This document shows, piece by piece, positions 36,104-49,076 of a stretch of DNA of 64,000 nucleotides (position 1 is its first letter; every line of letters starts with the position of its first letter). A program made the position numbers and the translations under genes. The notes under the pieces are model-generated. The model was given only the letters and a program-made list of their open reading frames with translations, was not told the origin of the DNA and searched no databases. Location of the stretch: the NCBI RefSeq assembly GCF_018687715.1, contig NC_056752.1:44118501-44182500 (forward strand), in the 5' to 3' direction. Source of the stretch: Carya illinoinensis. Lineage: Eukaryota > Streptophyta > Magnoliopsida > Fagales > Juglandaceae.

Positions 36104-37417
36104 TTGAGTACTACTACATCTACAAAGTACAAAGTAATTATACAAAACAATCCTATAAACTGACGTGATTTCATCTGATCTGCTATATCTACTTTACAAT
36201 AAAAATAACTTTACAATCTGATGAACTACATGATCAAGCCACATTAGTTTGTGAGATTGCTTTTGTGTAATCATTTTGTGGTTGGAGTATTTTTCTATAT
36301 AATACACACACGTATATATACACACGAACCACATGATCAAGCCACATCTAATCTATTATATCCCTTTTGTGTGTGTATATATACACACACACTTATTGTG
36401 AAAGCATAAATATTGTATACGGTGCATAAAGAATATTAATACAAACATATGAATCTCATATTTTTAAAAATCCTTTCAAATTTGTAATCATTTTGAGCTA
36501 TAGTTTTAGTCACGTACTTTTCAAGATCGAATTTTTTTTTTCTCATTTGTTTAATCTTACTTCTACTCTTAAATCACAAATGATCATCATGAAACCTGTT
36601 GATCACAAAAGCTTACATAAACGATTTGTCATTTATATTGTATGAGCTTTCAATATAGAAAGTTATTAGATCTCCTAATTCAAGAAAAAACTTCCACAAA
36701 TTTTCCCTAGTAATATTTCTCCCCTTAGTTTTTTTTTTTTTAAATGATAATATAATTCTCTAATATCTTCCATCTCTTTGGTTGTAGTGAAATTCTCAAA
36801 TTGCCTTAAAAATATTTATTTTTTTTAACCTATCTCATGAAACCATCGAGAAAAATATAGCTCGTCGATCGAGTACATGACTGGGTTTGGCAGCTTCTAT
36901 GTGCTTTCTCTCTGTGTATGCTAGCTAGCTAGCTCCTCTTGCATGGGTTCGCATCGCTCGGTTCTCTTGATCTCTGATGATCTGTTTATTGCACCTTCTG
37001 ATTTGATATCTAGCACCAGTCGAATTGTTTTGTTATTCTCAATTTGTGATCAATTTCTAGATCTTCTTGATCTATTTTCAGAAGAAAATTGTTTAGTTTT
37101 TCTCAATTTCATTTTTTTAGATCACATACCATGCATGCACGACATGAATTCACCTTAATTTATATACCAGTGAGGACAAGTATACATAGGACGCATGTAG
37201 GAAAATATGAGACGTAGAAGTCCTATATATAATATTTATTAAACATTTATGTGTGTGGATTTTTGTACAATATTAAATATCTAATACTGTCACCCATCTT
37301 GAAAATCATCTTTATAAAAATTTCGCAGGTATGAATTACAACATCATGCATACCATACGTTTCTCAACTCTGGAAAAAAGGAAATAGAACTGTGGGGTTT
37401 GTTATTTTTTGTCATTT
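35828..37417. other. Gene-free AT-rich spacer with microsatellites
   Basis: No supported gene. It contains a (TG)n tract at 36077-36103, a CA/TA palindromic stretch near 36300-36392 and a MITE at 36137-36271. A short frame at 36943-37158 has no domain and was not accepted. Confidence 0.65.
36137..36271. mobile_element. MITE with about 31-bp inverted termini
   Basis: The left end (36137-36167, ATTATACAAAACAATCC...) and the right end (36240-36271, read in reverse as ATTACACAAAAGCAATC...) are imperfect inverted repeats. The centre, with ACTTTACAATAAAAATAACT, resembles sequence at 39187-39305. No coding capacity. Confidence 0.55.
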
Positions 37418-38532
37418 CTAAAGAAATTCGATCGCCATCTCTCTCCTAAAAAAACCCTCCGTTCTCTCTAAAAAAAAAAAAAAAAAACTAACATACCAGA
37501 GTGACTGACGGGGTGGGAGCTTCGGCTCCTCCCCCTCCCCCTCCCCCCCTTCTCCCTTCCACTTCTTTTTCTCTTTACTTTCTATTTTCCTATTTTTGTT
37601 TCCATTTGTGTTGTGTTTTTCAGGCAAATAAAGGGGGCTTTCCGAAGGGGTCGTTTCCAGCAGCCAACACTCATCCCACAAAGACGTTGGCTAGCTGCCA
37701 ATCTTCAAGATTACCAAATGCGGCGCCAAAAGGGAGGGAGTGTAGCTTGCAAGTGCGGGATGGAATCTCAGACAAAACCAGAGCATGGCTGTCATGCACC
37801 ATTGGAGAGCCACCTGCCGACTCAAAACTTGGCTTTTTTGGGACCTAAGACTCCGGGTGATCATCGAACGACCGTCTGATCCCCTCTAAGAGTGGTTGCT
37901 CTGCACGCACCACTGATTTGTGTTTCTTGTCATTCTATTTTTTAGTGTCATTTTCTGGCCTTTTGTTCTGTATTCCTTGTTTAAACTAAGCGAGTGATGA
38001 GTTTTTCTGACCAGACACAACCCGGGGCTTCTGCTGTGGAGTAAGGTAGACGATGTTACGGCTAGTGGATGTACGGTTGACCTCTGCAGTGGAGGTTCTG
38101 TGGTCCGCATGCAAGCTGGGTACTCATGCTGTGCTTGGGCTCCTGATGCCGACGTCTGGGTGGGTGTGCCGCCGGGCTCTAGCCATTGATGGGTTTCTCT
38201 ACTGTTCTGTTTTGTTTTGTAGTGTAGTTTTTATGTTGTTCTAGTAGTAATAGTTTAGGAATAGGCTTTTGGACTTAGTGTCCAAAGCAATATTGTCCCT
38301 TACTCCACCCTCTTAGAAGGTCGGAGGGGCCTGGTTATTCTGTTTTATACAAAGTTCTCTCTCTCTTCGGAGAGATTTAGAAGTTAAGACAATGTCCGCC
38401 ACTTCGTGTGTGGGGGTACTCCAGAGCAGATGCATAGGTTGGCTTATAGTCTGGATTCTCCTGTATTGATAAGTCATATTTGTAACTTTGTTATGATGAA
38501 TGAATTCACATTTTCAAAAAAAAAAAAATCTC
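37418..38532 (+). mobile_element. Second poly(A)-tailed non-coding retroelement
   Basis: It resembles the element at 4423-5755 read on its sense strand. The 5' part has CTCTCTA followed by an A run, then a GC hairpin GGAGC-TTCG-GCTCC (37516-37529), a C-rich block and a TTTCTATTTTCCT stretch. The 3' part has a CTCTCTC/GAGAG segment, TGTAACTTTG and a poly(A) tail at about 38517-38528. The frames at 37501-37879 lack recognisable domains. Exact 5' end and target duplication are unclear. Confidence 0.55.
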
Positions 38533-40031
38533 TAGAAAAAAGGCAGCTCACCTAAAATAGTACTAGGACAAGTTCACTACGTGAGACATGATATTCATCA
38601 TGTAGCTAGCACGCCCGCCCGCCCGGCAGAATTTTTTTTTTTTTTTTTGGTTTTTTTTTTGTTAAGACCGCAAACTTTATATTATTTTCTCTTGGCTTTC
38701 ATCGTATGTTGGAAAATGATCACATAAAAAAGCAACGTCATGGATTGATAAACGGCAAAAAAGAATATATATATATATATCCCGGATTAAGTACTTAGAA
38801 TATCTCAGTATATCTTTAAATAGTAGTGAAATGATTTGAATTAAGATATTTATTAGATTTTAAGAAATGAGATAAAAAGTTGAATAAAATATTATAAAGT
38901 TAAAAAATTATTTGAATATAAATTTTTAATATTACTTTTATTTTGAAACTTAAAAAATTTGTATTGTTTTTAATATTTTGGGAAAACTGTATGTGTTGAT
39001 TAGATTAAAAAATTGAAGATTTAAAATTGAAAAATTTCTTATGTTTGAGTGATTTTTGGAAATGAAATATTTGAGAATAGTTGTATTGTCAAATGGACTC
39101 TAATTGGCATCATGGATGAGTTGATGCAAACCACTTCAAAATGAGATTAGGCCAAATATAAACTCTCAGCAAGGGAAAATACTTTACTCGCAAAAAGATT
39201 ATACAAAAGTACACCCACAAATTGATGTAATTTGATGTGATATGTTAGATTGTAAAATTACTTTTATTCTAAAATAGATCTAATATATCATATAAAGTTA
39301 GAAAAAATATTGGGACAAATCTAGCTAGGAGGGCATCCCATGCATGGTACTTCCCTTCCCAACAAAAGACTGGAGAAAAACAAAATTACAATGGGTTTTT
39401 ATGAATTTGGGAAACATAAATTAATTATAGTTCGAAAATTTGAAAACTATTAATTTTCTCTTCTTTAATAAGTTTTTTAGAATGGCCCTAGCTAGCTTCC
39501 ATATAAGAAATTTCTCATTTGAAAATGGCTCTTCAATAAAAAATTTCTTTTAATCACACACATAAACATGATGAAATGACAGTCTTTTTGGGAAGAACTC
39601 TCCAAAACGACGTTGTTATATCTTAGATTGTATTTTTAAAATAAAGAGGCGTCGTTTTAGATTAGATTTTGTTTAAAAAGCATCCCCCGTGGTCTCTCTC
39701 TCTTCAAGCATCATTTTATATTAGATTTAAAAAAAATAAAGAGACGTCGTTCTAGATTAGATTTTGTTTTAAAAGCATCCCTCATGGTCTCCTCCCCCCT
39801 TCTCTCTCTCCCCTCTCCTCTTCTTTCTTTCCTCTATATCTATCTTTTTGGTTTATGTAGATCTAGACTGTCTTTGTCACCATCATTGGTCTCTCTCTCT
39901 CCCTTTGGGACGATGATGAGTTGATGATTGAGTCCTTTCCATGGGTGACGGCCCTAGAGGCTATATCTTATCAGTCAAATGGGGGCACCTGCCCATAGAG
40001 GGCGAGGCTGAGGCCTATGGGCCCAACTTCC
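38533..40031. other. Gene-free spacer left of Athila-like element 2
   Basis: Mostly AT-rich. A segment at 39187-39305 resembles the MITE at 36137. A tandem duplication with a 95-bp period lies at about 39640-39791. The last 80 bp before the Athila insertion are GC-richer and unidentified. Confidence 0.55.
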
Positions 40032-40036
40032 CCCGC

Positions 40037-42261
40037 TGATGAAGCGCTAAAACTGCATGATTAAGTTACTTAAGTGAATAAATTATTTAACCAAAAATGA
40101 TTTAAGTACTTAATTATGTAGTAGATTATGATACTTGAGTCAATTGATAAATTCTAATATTTTTTGTGCTTAAAAAGAGTTATAATTCAATTGTTTCATG
40201 TCAAAATAAATATTTCAATTTTACTCTTCTCATATCATGTTTATACGCTGCAGGGCAATTATTTTTAGAAAAAAAAATATATGAGCTGCTGACACCCTGT
40301 TGAGTATAGAGAAATATTATCATAAAAGGTGCATTCTTGACAAGTTACAAACAAAGGCCGAAAGGAGCAGTCACGCATGGAAGAAAAGGGCAAATTCGGA
40401 TTTTTGCTACGGGATGATGGGATCTTCATGCAGCAAAGACACTCACACACGCTGGAAACTCACACATGCTAAAAGCAGCAGAGCATCATTCGGACAGCAC
40501 TCACACCATTCACACATGCAAGAACACATGCACACATGCAGACCAACAAGCAATACACATGCAAGACCAGGCCTAAATGCAGCAAAGACACTCACACACG
40601 CTGGAAACTCACACATGCTAAAAGTAGCAGAGCATCATTCGGACAGCACTCACACCATTCACGCATGCAGGAACACATGCACACATGCAGACCAACATGC
40701 AATACACATGCAAGACCAGGCCTAAAAGCAGCAGAACACTCACTCAACACAGCTGGCAGATGGCCTCACTCGGACAGCAGAAGATTATTCGGTTTCAACT
40801 TTTGGCATGTGAAGCTGAGAGATGGAAGCACTTGGACGTGCAGCAGCAGCAGGTCAGCAGAAGAATAAACCTGCTGGCTCTCAACTTTGACAGAAGATCA
40901 CGTTGGTATCTATGAGGCAGCACGTTGAAGACAGCAGCAGATAGGTTTTACACTCTGATTTTCACGTAGAGACATTCGGCTACAGCAGAACGCTGGGCAG
41001 TTTATTTATTTTTCTTGCTGCTTCATTTCATTTTCGTTCAGGGAGGAAGCAGCAGAGTCTTTAGCTTTCTTTTGGTTTTCGTTCAGGGTAGTCTTTAGTT
41101 TTAATTCTTTTTTTTTGACCTTTTTTTGGTTTTTATTCGGTAGAGGTTTACAGTTCCAGACTCTTGAGGAGCTGGTTATTTTTTTTCTTCTGTTTTACGT
41201 TTTAGTTTAGAGGAGACGGACGAAACTCTTGGACGAATTGTTTCATTTTATTTTCTTCTGGGCGTCGGCTTTGTTTTTGCCTCTTTGGTTTTCTTTTTCT
41301 TTTTTTTCTTTTAGCTTTCCTTTCTAGCGTGAGCATTCATTTCCGTTGGTTTTCTTCCAGTTTTTTTTTCTCTTTTGGTTTTGGGACAGAGTTGTGGGTT
41401 CATAGTATAGTGTTTTCGGTTCCAGACGTAAGGAGGCGGCTAGTAATTAATTTTGTTCTTCTCGCTTTACGTTTTTAGCTTTTTTCTTTTTTCGTTTTCC
41501 CAGTTTTTACTTCTTAGTTCTTAGTTGTTTCCGCTTATAGGTCTTGCGAATTCATTGGGCGTTTTTACTTTTCAACTTGGTGTTTATTTTTATTTTGGGT
41601 ATTTTTTTCTCTTAAATTTTAGCATGGTTCAACTTAGATTAATTTTTGTTGTTAGAGTTATTATGTGTAGCTAATTTTAGAAACTTGGGTTGTGGAATGA
41701 AATTTAATTTATTTTAGGTTCTAGTTTAATGCAATATTTTGTTGTTGAATGTTGATTTCACTACGTTACTAGTTGGATTTAAATTGAAAATAGATTGTGG
41801 CTCTTGCTCTTGTTTTGTTGTTGACGTAAGGCACAACAAAAGCTTGAAAATTATCAAGGCTTCTCTCGATTGATTGATAATGTGTGTTTGGCTAGTAAAA
41901 TAGAGAATCCCTTAGAAAAATATTGCAAAACTTGAGCATAACTTTTTATCTTCCAATTATCAATGCCTTGATTGGGTTGTTAATCGAGAAAATTATCTAG
42001 AATCCAAAATAAAGAGAGTCTCAAACCCAACCCAAGTGTTTGTTAATTTACCTTTTTGATTAGAAACTCTAATTTCAACTTTGATTAATTTTTTTGCATT
42101 GCAATTGAATTTTATTTTCATCTCTCATACTTGATTAATTTGTTACTCACAAATCTCTTATTCGCTTTGATAACCCATTGTCCCTGTGGAATACGATCCT
42201 GGAGTTATCCTTGATATAACTTGACACTTCTACACTTAGAAGCACATTCGACCACGAGTCA
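40037..42261 (+). repeat. 5' LTR of Athila-like element 2
   Basis: It starts TGATGAAGCGC and ends CACGAGTCA. It contains a 149-bp tandem duplication (40431-40728). The open frames there (for example 40300-40725, rich in His and Thr) come from the repeat and are not accepted as genes. Confidence 0.94.
40431..40740. repeat. 149-bp tandem repeat inside the Athila-2 LTR
   Basis: CAGCAAAGACACTCACACAC begins at 40431 and again at 40580. A third, diverged start (CAGCAGAACACTCACTC) is at 40729. The 3' LTR has the same arrangement starting at 49471, so the repeat predates the insertion. Confidence 0.9.
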
Positions 42262-42267
42262 AGTTTT

Positions 42268-42285
42268 TGGCGCCGTTGCCAGGGA
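42268..42285 (+). other. Primer-binding site of Athila-like element 2
   Basis: TGGCGCCGTTGCCAGGGA starts six bases after the LTR and differs at one position from the tRNA-Asp-complementary site used by Athila-type elements. Confidence 0.85.
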
Positions 42286-42540
42286 CAACTGGTGCTTATT
42301 AGAGCATTCCTCCACTGCTGAGAGGACATTGTGGTGCTGTGAACCTTTTCACAGCCTGGGTGACATCTAATCTTTTTCCCCTTCTCTCTGTTTATTTTTC
42401 ATGTTCTTTGATTATCTGCTCTTGTTTGTATAACTGGTTGGACTAGAGACCATACATCTCGACTGTTTAGGACAGAATCATTGACATCTTTTAGCTCTGC
42501 ATCATCTTCTGTTGAATCATCATTAGACACTGATAGCATC

Positions 42541-45500
42541 ATGACTGAAAATGAGCATCATGATAGGGAAGTGGAGAATCCAAACAGGACACTTAGAGAA
42601 TATCTTCAGCCCATTAGGACTAGCACACCTTCTTGCATCATTTTACCTATTAATGCAAATGATTTTAATTTCAAACCCAGGATGATTCCATTGTTACCAC
42701 ACTTTCATGGTATGGAATCTGAAAACCCCTATTTGCATATCAAAGAGTTTGAAGAAGTGTGTTCCACATTTATGGATAGAACATGCACTGATGAAGTCAT
42801 AAGATTGAAACTGTTTCCATTTTCCTTAAAAGACAAGGCTAAGACATGGTTGAATTCCTTAAGACCAAGATCCATTGGGACTTGGTAAGAAATGCAAACT
42901 GATTTTTTAAAGAAATTTTTTCCCATGCATAGAACCAATGCCTTGAAAAGACAGATCATGAATTTTGGCCAAAAGGATGTGGAAACATTTTATCATTATT
43001 GGGAACGATTCAAAGACCTTTTAAATGCATGTCCCCATCATGGATATGAGAATTGGAGGGTCATTAGTTTTTTTTATGAGGGGTTGCAACCAAAAATGAG
43101 ACAATTTGTGGAGACCATGTGTAATGGAGCGTTTTTTAACAAAGAACCTGAGGAAGCCTTTGAATATTTTGATTATCTAGCTGAAAATGCACAATCATGG
43201 GATACATATGATGTTCATGATAGGTCGGAAAGTTCAAGGACAATTTCAAGGGGTGGGAAATATAATCTGAGAGAAGTAGATGATTTGAATGCTAGGTTGG
43301 CTATGATTTCTAAGAAATTAGAAACCATAGAAATGAAGAAAGTGAATGAAGTACAAACTGTACCTCAGATTACCTTAAGCTGTAATATTTGTGAGGGCCA
43401 AGGGCATTCACCTAATGATTGCCCGACCATTCCTGCCTTCAAAGAACTTCTCTTGGATCAATCTAATGCTGTTAATATGGTTGCTAAATCTTTTTCAGGT
43501 CCTTATTCCAACACTTACAATTCGAGATGGAGAAATCACCCTAATTTCAGTTGGAGGGGTGAACAAGCTGCTTTACCTGCACCCAACATAGCTGGTCCTT
43601 CACAAATTGTACCCTACACTACCCCAGGAGGTCCAGGACCATCTCAATATGCCAACCACATGGTCCCAGCCCAGAAAAAGAACCTTGAAGACAATTTCCA
43701 GCAATTATCCACTAACTTCCAGCAGCTGTCCACCAATTTTCAGCAATTCATGCAAAGCCAAGCTGCTATCAATAGTCAAAATTCACAAGCCATTGCTAAG
43801 ATTCGAGGGTCAGTCACAAGGTTGACTACAACCATGAGTGCCCAAGAGAAAGGGAAGTTTCCTGCACAATCTCAGCCTAATCCCCAAGGTCAAAACCACC
43901 AATTTCAAAATATGGCAGGAGATTCAAATGTCAAGCAAGTCAAGGCTATTACAACCTTGAGAAGTGGTAAGGTGATTGGCATTCCAGCTCAAGAGGTAGA
44001 AAAGAATGGTAACACTTCTAAACCTCATTCTGAAAATGAGGAACATGATCCTTTGAAATCTGAAAGTGTCCCAAGCACTACACTTGCACCTTTTTCTCAA
44101 AGGTTAGCCCCTTTGCACAAAGATAAGCATCACGCGAAAATTCTTGAAATTTTTAAGCAAGTTAGGATTAATATACCATTGTTAGATGCTATTCAACAGA
44201 TTCCTACCTATGCTAAATTTTTAAAGGATTTATGTACCGTAAAAAGAAAATTGAATGTGCAAAAGAAAGTTTTTCTTACTGAGCAGGTTAGTGCTATTAT
44301 CCAAACCAACACTCCTCCCAAATACAAGGACCCAGGATCCCCTACCATAGCTTGCATGATAGGGAGCTCAAAAATAGGCCAAGCATTATTAGACTTAGGT
44401 TCAAGTGTGAACTTATTGCCTTATAATGTTTATGTTCAGCTTGGATTGGGTGAGTTGAAATCTACTTCTATCACATTGCAGTTGGCTGATAGGTCTATTA
44501 AGATTCCAAGGGGTGTTGTGGAAGATGTTTTGGTTCAAGTAGACAAATTCTACTATCCAGTAGACTTTGTCGTACTCGACATGCAATTGACTAATCATTC
44601 TACTTTCCAAGCACCTGTTATCTTAGGAAGACCCTTCTTGGCTACTTCTAATACACTCATAAATTGTAGAAGTGGAGTTTTAGAGTTGAGTTTTGGAAAT
44701 ATGACCTTGGAGTTAAATATTTTTAATCTTTGCAGGCAACCGCAAGAAGTTGAAGAAGTTCATGAAGTGAATTTGCTAGAAAATTTCATTGATAAAAATT
44801 CTACACATTACTTTCAACTTATGGACTCTTTAGAGGAATTTGAAGAAGATTTGAAAATATTTGATAATGTTACTAACTCATCTCTTGTTTCCTCAATAGG
44901 TCAGCAAGTTACACCACCATGGAGGCCAAAATTTGAGCAACTTCCACCATTGACATCAACCCTCAAGCCTTCGGAGGAGCAATCCCCAACTTTGGACTTC
45001 AAACCTCTTCCATTGGAGTTGAAGTATGCTTTCTTAGGACCACAAAGCACCTTCCCTGTGGTAATTTCTTCTCACTTAACTAGTGAACAAGAAGATAAAT
45101 TGCTAGAGGTCCTTAAGAAGCATAAAAAGTCTATTGGGTGGACAATGGCTGATATAAAAGGAATAAGTCTCTTGGAGTGTACCCATAGAATTTATTTAGA
45201 AGATGATGCAAAGCCTTCAAGGGAAATGCAAAGAAGGTTGAATCCCACAATGAAGGAAGTGGTTAAAGGTAAGGTGTTGAAATTGCTTGATGTGGGTATC
45301 ATTTACCCCATCTCGGATAGCAAGTGGGTAAGTCCCATTCATGTAGTTCCAAAAAAATCCGGGCTTACCATTGTTAAACATGAACAAAATGAATCGATTC
45401 CTACGAGGATTCCTACTGGTTGGCGTATGTGTATAGATTATAGGAAGTTGAATGCCGTCACTAGGAAAGATCATTTTCCTTTGCCTTTTCTTGATCAAGT

Positions 45501-47882
45501 GTTAGAAAAAGTTGCTGGACATGCCTTTTATTGTTTCTTAGATGGATTCTCCGGTTACTATCAATTAGAAATAGCACCAGAGGATCAAGAAAAGACCACA
45601 TTTACTTGTCCTTTTGGTACTTTTACTTTTAGGAGAATGCCTTTTGGTTTATGCAATGCACCAGCAACTTTTCAAAGATGCATGCTTAGCATCTTTAGTG
45701 ACATGATTGAGAACACTCTAGAAGTGTTTATGGATGATTTTTCTGTATTTGGTGATTCATTTGAGAGTTGTTTAACCAATTTACAAGCTGTTTTGGCCAG
45801 GTGTGAAGAGAAGCAATTGTTACTTAATTGGGAGAAGTGCCATTTCATGGTACAACATGCCATTGTTCTGGGACATATTGTTTCATCTAGAGGACTTGAA
45901 GTAGATAGAGCAAAAATTGAGTTGATTTCTAAACTTCCTACACCTAAGTCAATAAAAGACATTAGATCTTTTCTTGGGCATGCGGGTTTTTATAGGAGAT
46001 TTATCAAAGACTTTAGCTCTACTTCTAAGCCTTTATGTAAGCTATTGATGAATGATGTAAACTTTGATTGGACACCCGAGTGTCAAGAAGCTTTTTGTCG
46101 GCTTAAAACTTTGCTAACCACTGCTCCTATTCTTCAACCTCCTGATTGGTCACTTTCTTTTGAAATCATGTGTGATGCAAGTGATTTTGCTGTAGGAGCT
46201 GTTCTTGGACAGCGTAGGAACAAACTTCCTTATGTCATTTACTATGCAAGTAAAACTTTGAATTTTGCTCAAAAAAATTATTCTACTACTGAAAAAGAAT
46301 TACTTACTGTGGTATTTGCTTTAGAGAAGTTTTGTGCATATATTCTTGGTTCTCCTATAGTCATCTTTACTGACCGTGCAGCTCTCAAGTATTTATTGAC
46401 AAAGAAAGATGCAAAACCAAGGTTGATTAGATGGATACTTTTACTCCAGGAGTTCAATATTATCATCAAGGACAAGAAAGGAGTAGAGAATGTGGTAGCC
46501 GACCATTTGTCTAGGCTCACAGTTGCTGAAACTGAACAACCGACACTTGTTCTTGATTCTTTTCCTGATGAACATCTTATGGTAGTTGAAAATTTGCCTT
46601 GGTTTGCTGATATAGTAAATTTCTTGGTGATAGGACAAACACCACCTCATTGGAGCGCTCAAGATACACGGAAATTCATGCATGAGGTGAGATCGTTCTT
46701 CTATGGTGATCCTTACCTTTTCAAGTATTGTTCAGATCAAATCATTAGGAAGTGTGTGCCCAATGACGAAATTTCTGATGTCTTAAATTTTTGCCATACG
46801 GAAGCTTGTGGTGGGCATTTTTTAGCCCACAAAACAGTGGCCAAAATTCTTCAAAGCGGATTTTATTGGCCAACCATGTTCAAGGATGCCTTTAGTTTTT
46901 GTAAAACTTGTGAACCTTGTCAGAAATTAGGAGGAATCACTAGGAGAAATATGATGCCTATGCAACCGATACTAGTTATTGAAATTTTTGATTGTTGGGG
47001 ATAGATTTTATGGGACCATTTCCTTCTTCTTATGGCTATTTATACATTTTGCTTGCTGTTGACTATGTTTCTAAGTGGGTTGAGGCAGTCCCTTACAAAT
47101 CTAATGATCATCAAGTTGTTTTAAAATTTTTGAAAGAAAACATTTTTGCAAGGTTTGGCATGCCTAAAGCCATAATCAGTGATAATGGCACCCACTTTTG
47201 TAACAAGCATTTCTCAGCCTTAATGAAGAAGTATGGTATCCATCATAAAATCTCTACTCCCTATCATCCTCAAACCAATGGACAAGCTGAACTAGCAAAT
47301 AGGGAGATTAAAAACATTCTTAAAAAAACAGTTAACCCAAATAGGAAGGATTGGTCTTTGAGATTGTCTGATGCCTTGTGGGCTTATAGAACAGCCTTTA
47401 AAACCATTTTGGGCATGTCTCCATATAGACTAGTGTATGGTAAGGCTTGCCATTTGCCTGTAGAGTTGGAACATAGAGCATATTGGGCCATTAAGCAATG
47501 CAATTTTAACATTGATAAAGCTGGTTGTGTGAGAAAATTGCAGTTATCTAAGTTGGATGAGTTGAGGAAGGATGCCTACAACAACTCTAAGTTGTCCAAA
47601 GAAAGAATGAAGAACTTCCATGACAAACACATCCAACGTAAGACTTTTGAGCCTAATCAAAAAGTGTTATTGTACAACTCTCGGTTACACTTGTTCCCTG
47701 GTAAGTTAAGGTCTCGATGGAGTGGGCCTTATGTGGTACAAACTGTTTTTCCTCATGGTGCTATAGAGATAATGAATCCTCTCAATGGTAACATTTTTAA
47801 GGTTAATGGTCAAAGGCTCAAGCCTTTTATTTCTAACTTTGCACCTGAGGAATCTACTCTACATTTGCTTGATCCTAATTGA
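42541..47882 (+). pseudogene. Athila-like gag-pol, nearly intact with two lesions
   Basis: The first ATG in frame is 42541, but the frame is open from about 42430, where element 1 has its start codon. A TAA at 42886-42888 splits gag. The next frame (42892-47004, 1370 codons) carries the gag core, a CNICEGQGHSPNDC knuckle (residues 164-177) and a protease LLDLGSSVNLLPYN near 500. It also carries reverse transcriptase (CIDYRKLNAVTRKDHF, then VFMDDFSVFG near 945), RNase H (DASDFAVGAVLGQ; FTDRAALKYLL near 1160) and the integrase zinc region (HTEACGGHFLAH...CKTCEPC). A one-base frame change at about 46995-47000 moves the integrase core into the frame ending at 47882: [33 protein letters not shown] and [14 protein letters not shown] contain the DDE residues. 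No other stop is seen in about 5.3 kb. Confidence 0.93.
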
Positions 47883-49076
47883 TGGTTCTTGATCTATCCA
47901 TCTCTTTTCATTGTTTTCTTTTGTTCTTCAGTTTTTATTTTTATTTTGGCTGCATTCCTTTCAAAGCTATCCAGGTACTTCCTTTTCCTCTTTCCTTAAG
48001 TTTTTCTTTGAATTTTCGGTTTTTCTGTTAGTTGTTTTGCCCCTTAACTCCTCTCTTTGTATAAATTCTTTCGTTTCTCTTGCATCATTGAGGACAATGC
48101 TACAATCTAGTTGGGGGGTGGAAGAGAATTTATTTCTCTGTTTGCATGCCTTAGACATATTTTGGTCCACTTAAAAAAAAAAAAAAAAAAAGGGAGATTT
48201 GTTGAGGTCATGGAACATGTGGAATGTAGTGCAAATAAGAGTATATGTCAAAATAGGGATTTATCCATTTTATTTAGTTGTTAAACCAAGGGGAAGATGT
48301 TAAAAGTTTTGCTAAAACACACACAACACATACCCGGAAGGCCTAGAAAGACTACATTGAGTCCTTGTTGGTTGATTTACACTTCAATTGTTTGAGACTC
48401 TAATGAACCATATCCTAATGGCTTAGGAAGAAATTTGAAATGAATTAAATGAGAAAAGGGACAAGCCAGGGATCAAAAAATAAAAAAATAATAAAAAAAA
48501 AGAAGAGAAAAATCCTTTAGGTAGACTAGTGGTAAGGGCTGACTTGTGAAAGTGTGGGTAGGCGCGCATTCAGAGGTCCGATTCCCCCACTAGGAAATCT
48601 AAAAACATAAAAAAAAATAAAAAATTACATTTGTGTAGTGGAAAAGGCTGCCTATTACCGGGGCCCCTACAAAAAAAAAGTAGGCGCCTTTCAAAGTGTA
48701 ATAGCGTGAAAGCCGCCACTACAATGGTTTTGAATTAGAGTAAGACCATGTGGTTTTCTCAGATTGGTTGTTGTGATTGAAACTGTTAATGTCTCTTGGT
48801 AGTCAATCTTGGAATTCTAACCCCATTTCCATGCACTTGAAAGAAAGCAAGCTTTGTTACATGTAATTCCCTTGGTTGATTAACTAAATTGTGTATAAAT
48901 CTCATAGTTGATACAAAATTCAGATTAATCTATCTCCAGTGTTCTTAAACTCAACAAGTCTGTTTCATGACATGTGATTCTCGAACTTCTTTTGAAATTG
49001 TAGTTGGAAATCTCCCCTTCGCATGAATTCATTCACTTTATTTGCTAGAGTCTAGCAAAAAGCTAGTTGGGGGGTG
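47883..49076 (+). other. 3' non-coding region of Athila-like 2, duplicated purine tract
   Basis: No coding frame is supported. CTAGTTGGGGGG occurs at 48107-48118, just after ATTGAGGACAATG (48087-48099). It occurs again at 49063-49074, directly before the 3' LTR. The second copy is the expected polypurine tract. An A run lies at 48172-48191 and a tRNA-like segment at 48520-48595. A hairpin-like GTAGTGG...CCACTAC pair lies at about 48636-48722. Confidence 0.75.
48520..48595 (+). other. tRNA-like / SINE-like segment
   Basis: TAGACTAGTGGTAAGGGC resembles a pol III box A and AGGTCCGATTCC a box B, with near-normal spacing and A-rich flanks. The T stem pairs poorly and no cloverleaf forms convincingly, so this is not called a tRNA gene. 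A SINE fragment carried in the element is one reading; chance is another. Confidence 0.35.

Noticed and set aside
36943..37158. 71-codon frame in the spacer
   Set aside because: No domain, no neighbouring exons, and surrounded by AT-rich non-coding DNA.
40300..40915. Open frames rich in His, Thr and Arg (and the same at 49340-49908)
   Set aside because: They lie in the LTRs of Athila-like element 2 and come from the 149-bp tandem repeat. No domain is present.
48520..48595. Functional tRNA gene
   Set aside because: Box A and box B likeness is present, but the stems do not pair well enough for a cloverleaf. Reported only as tRNA-like.
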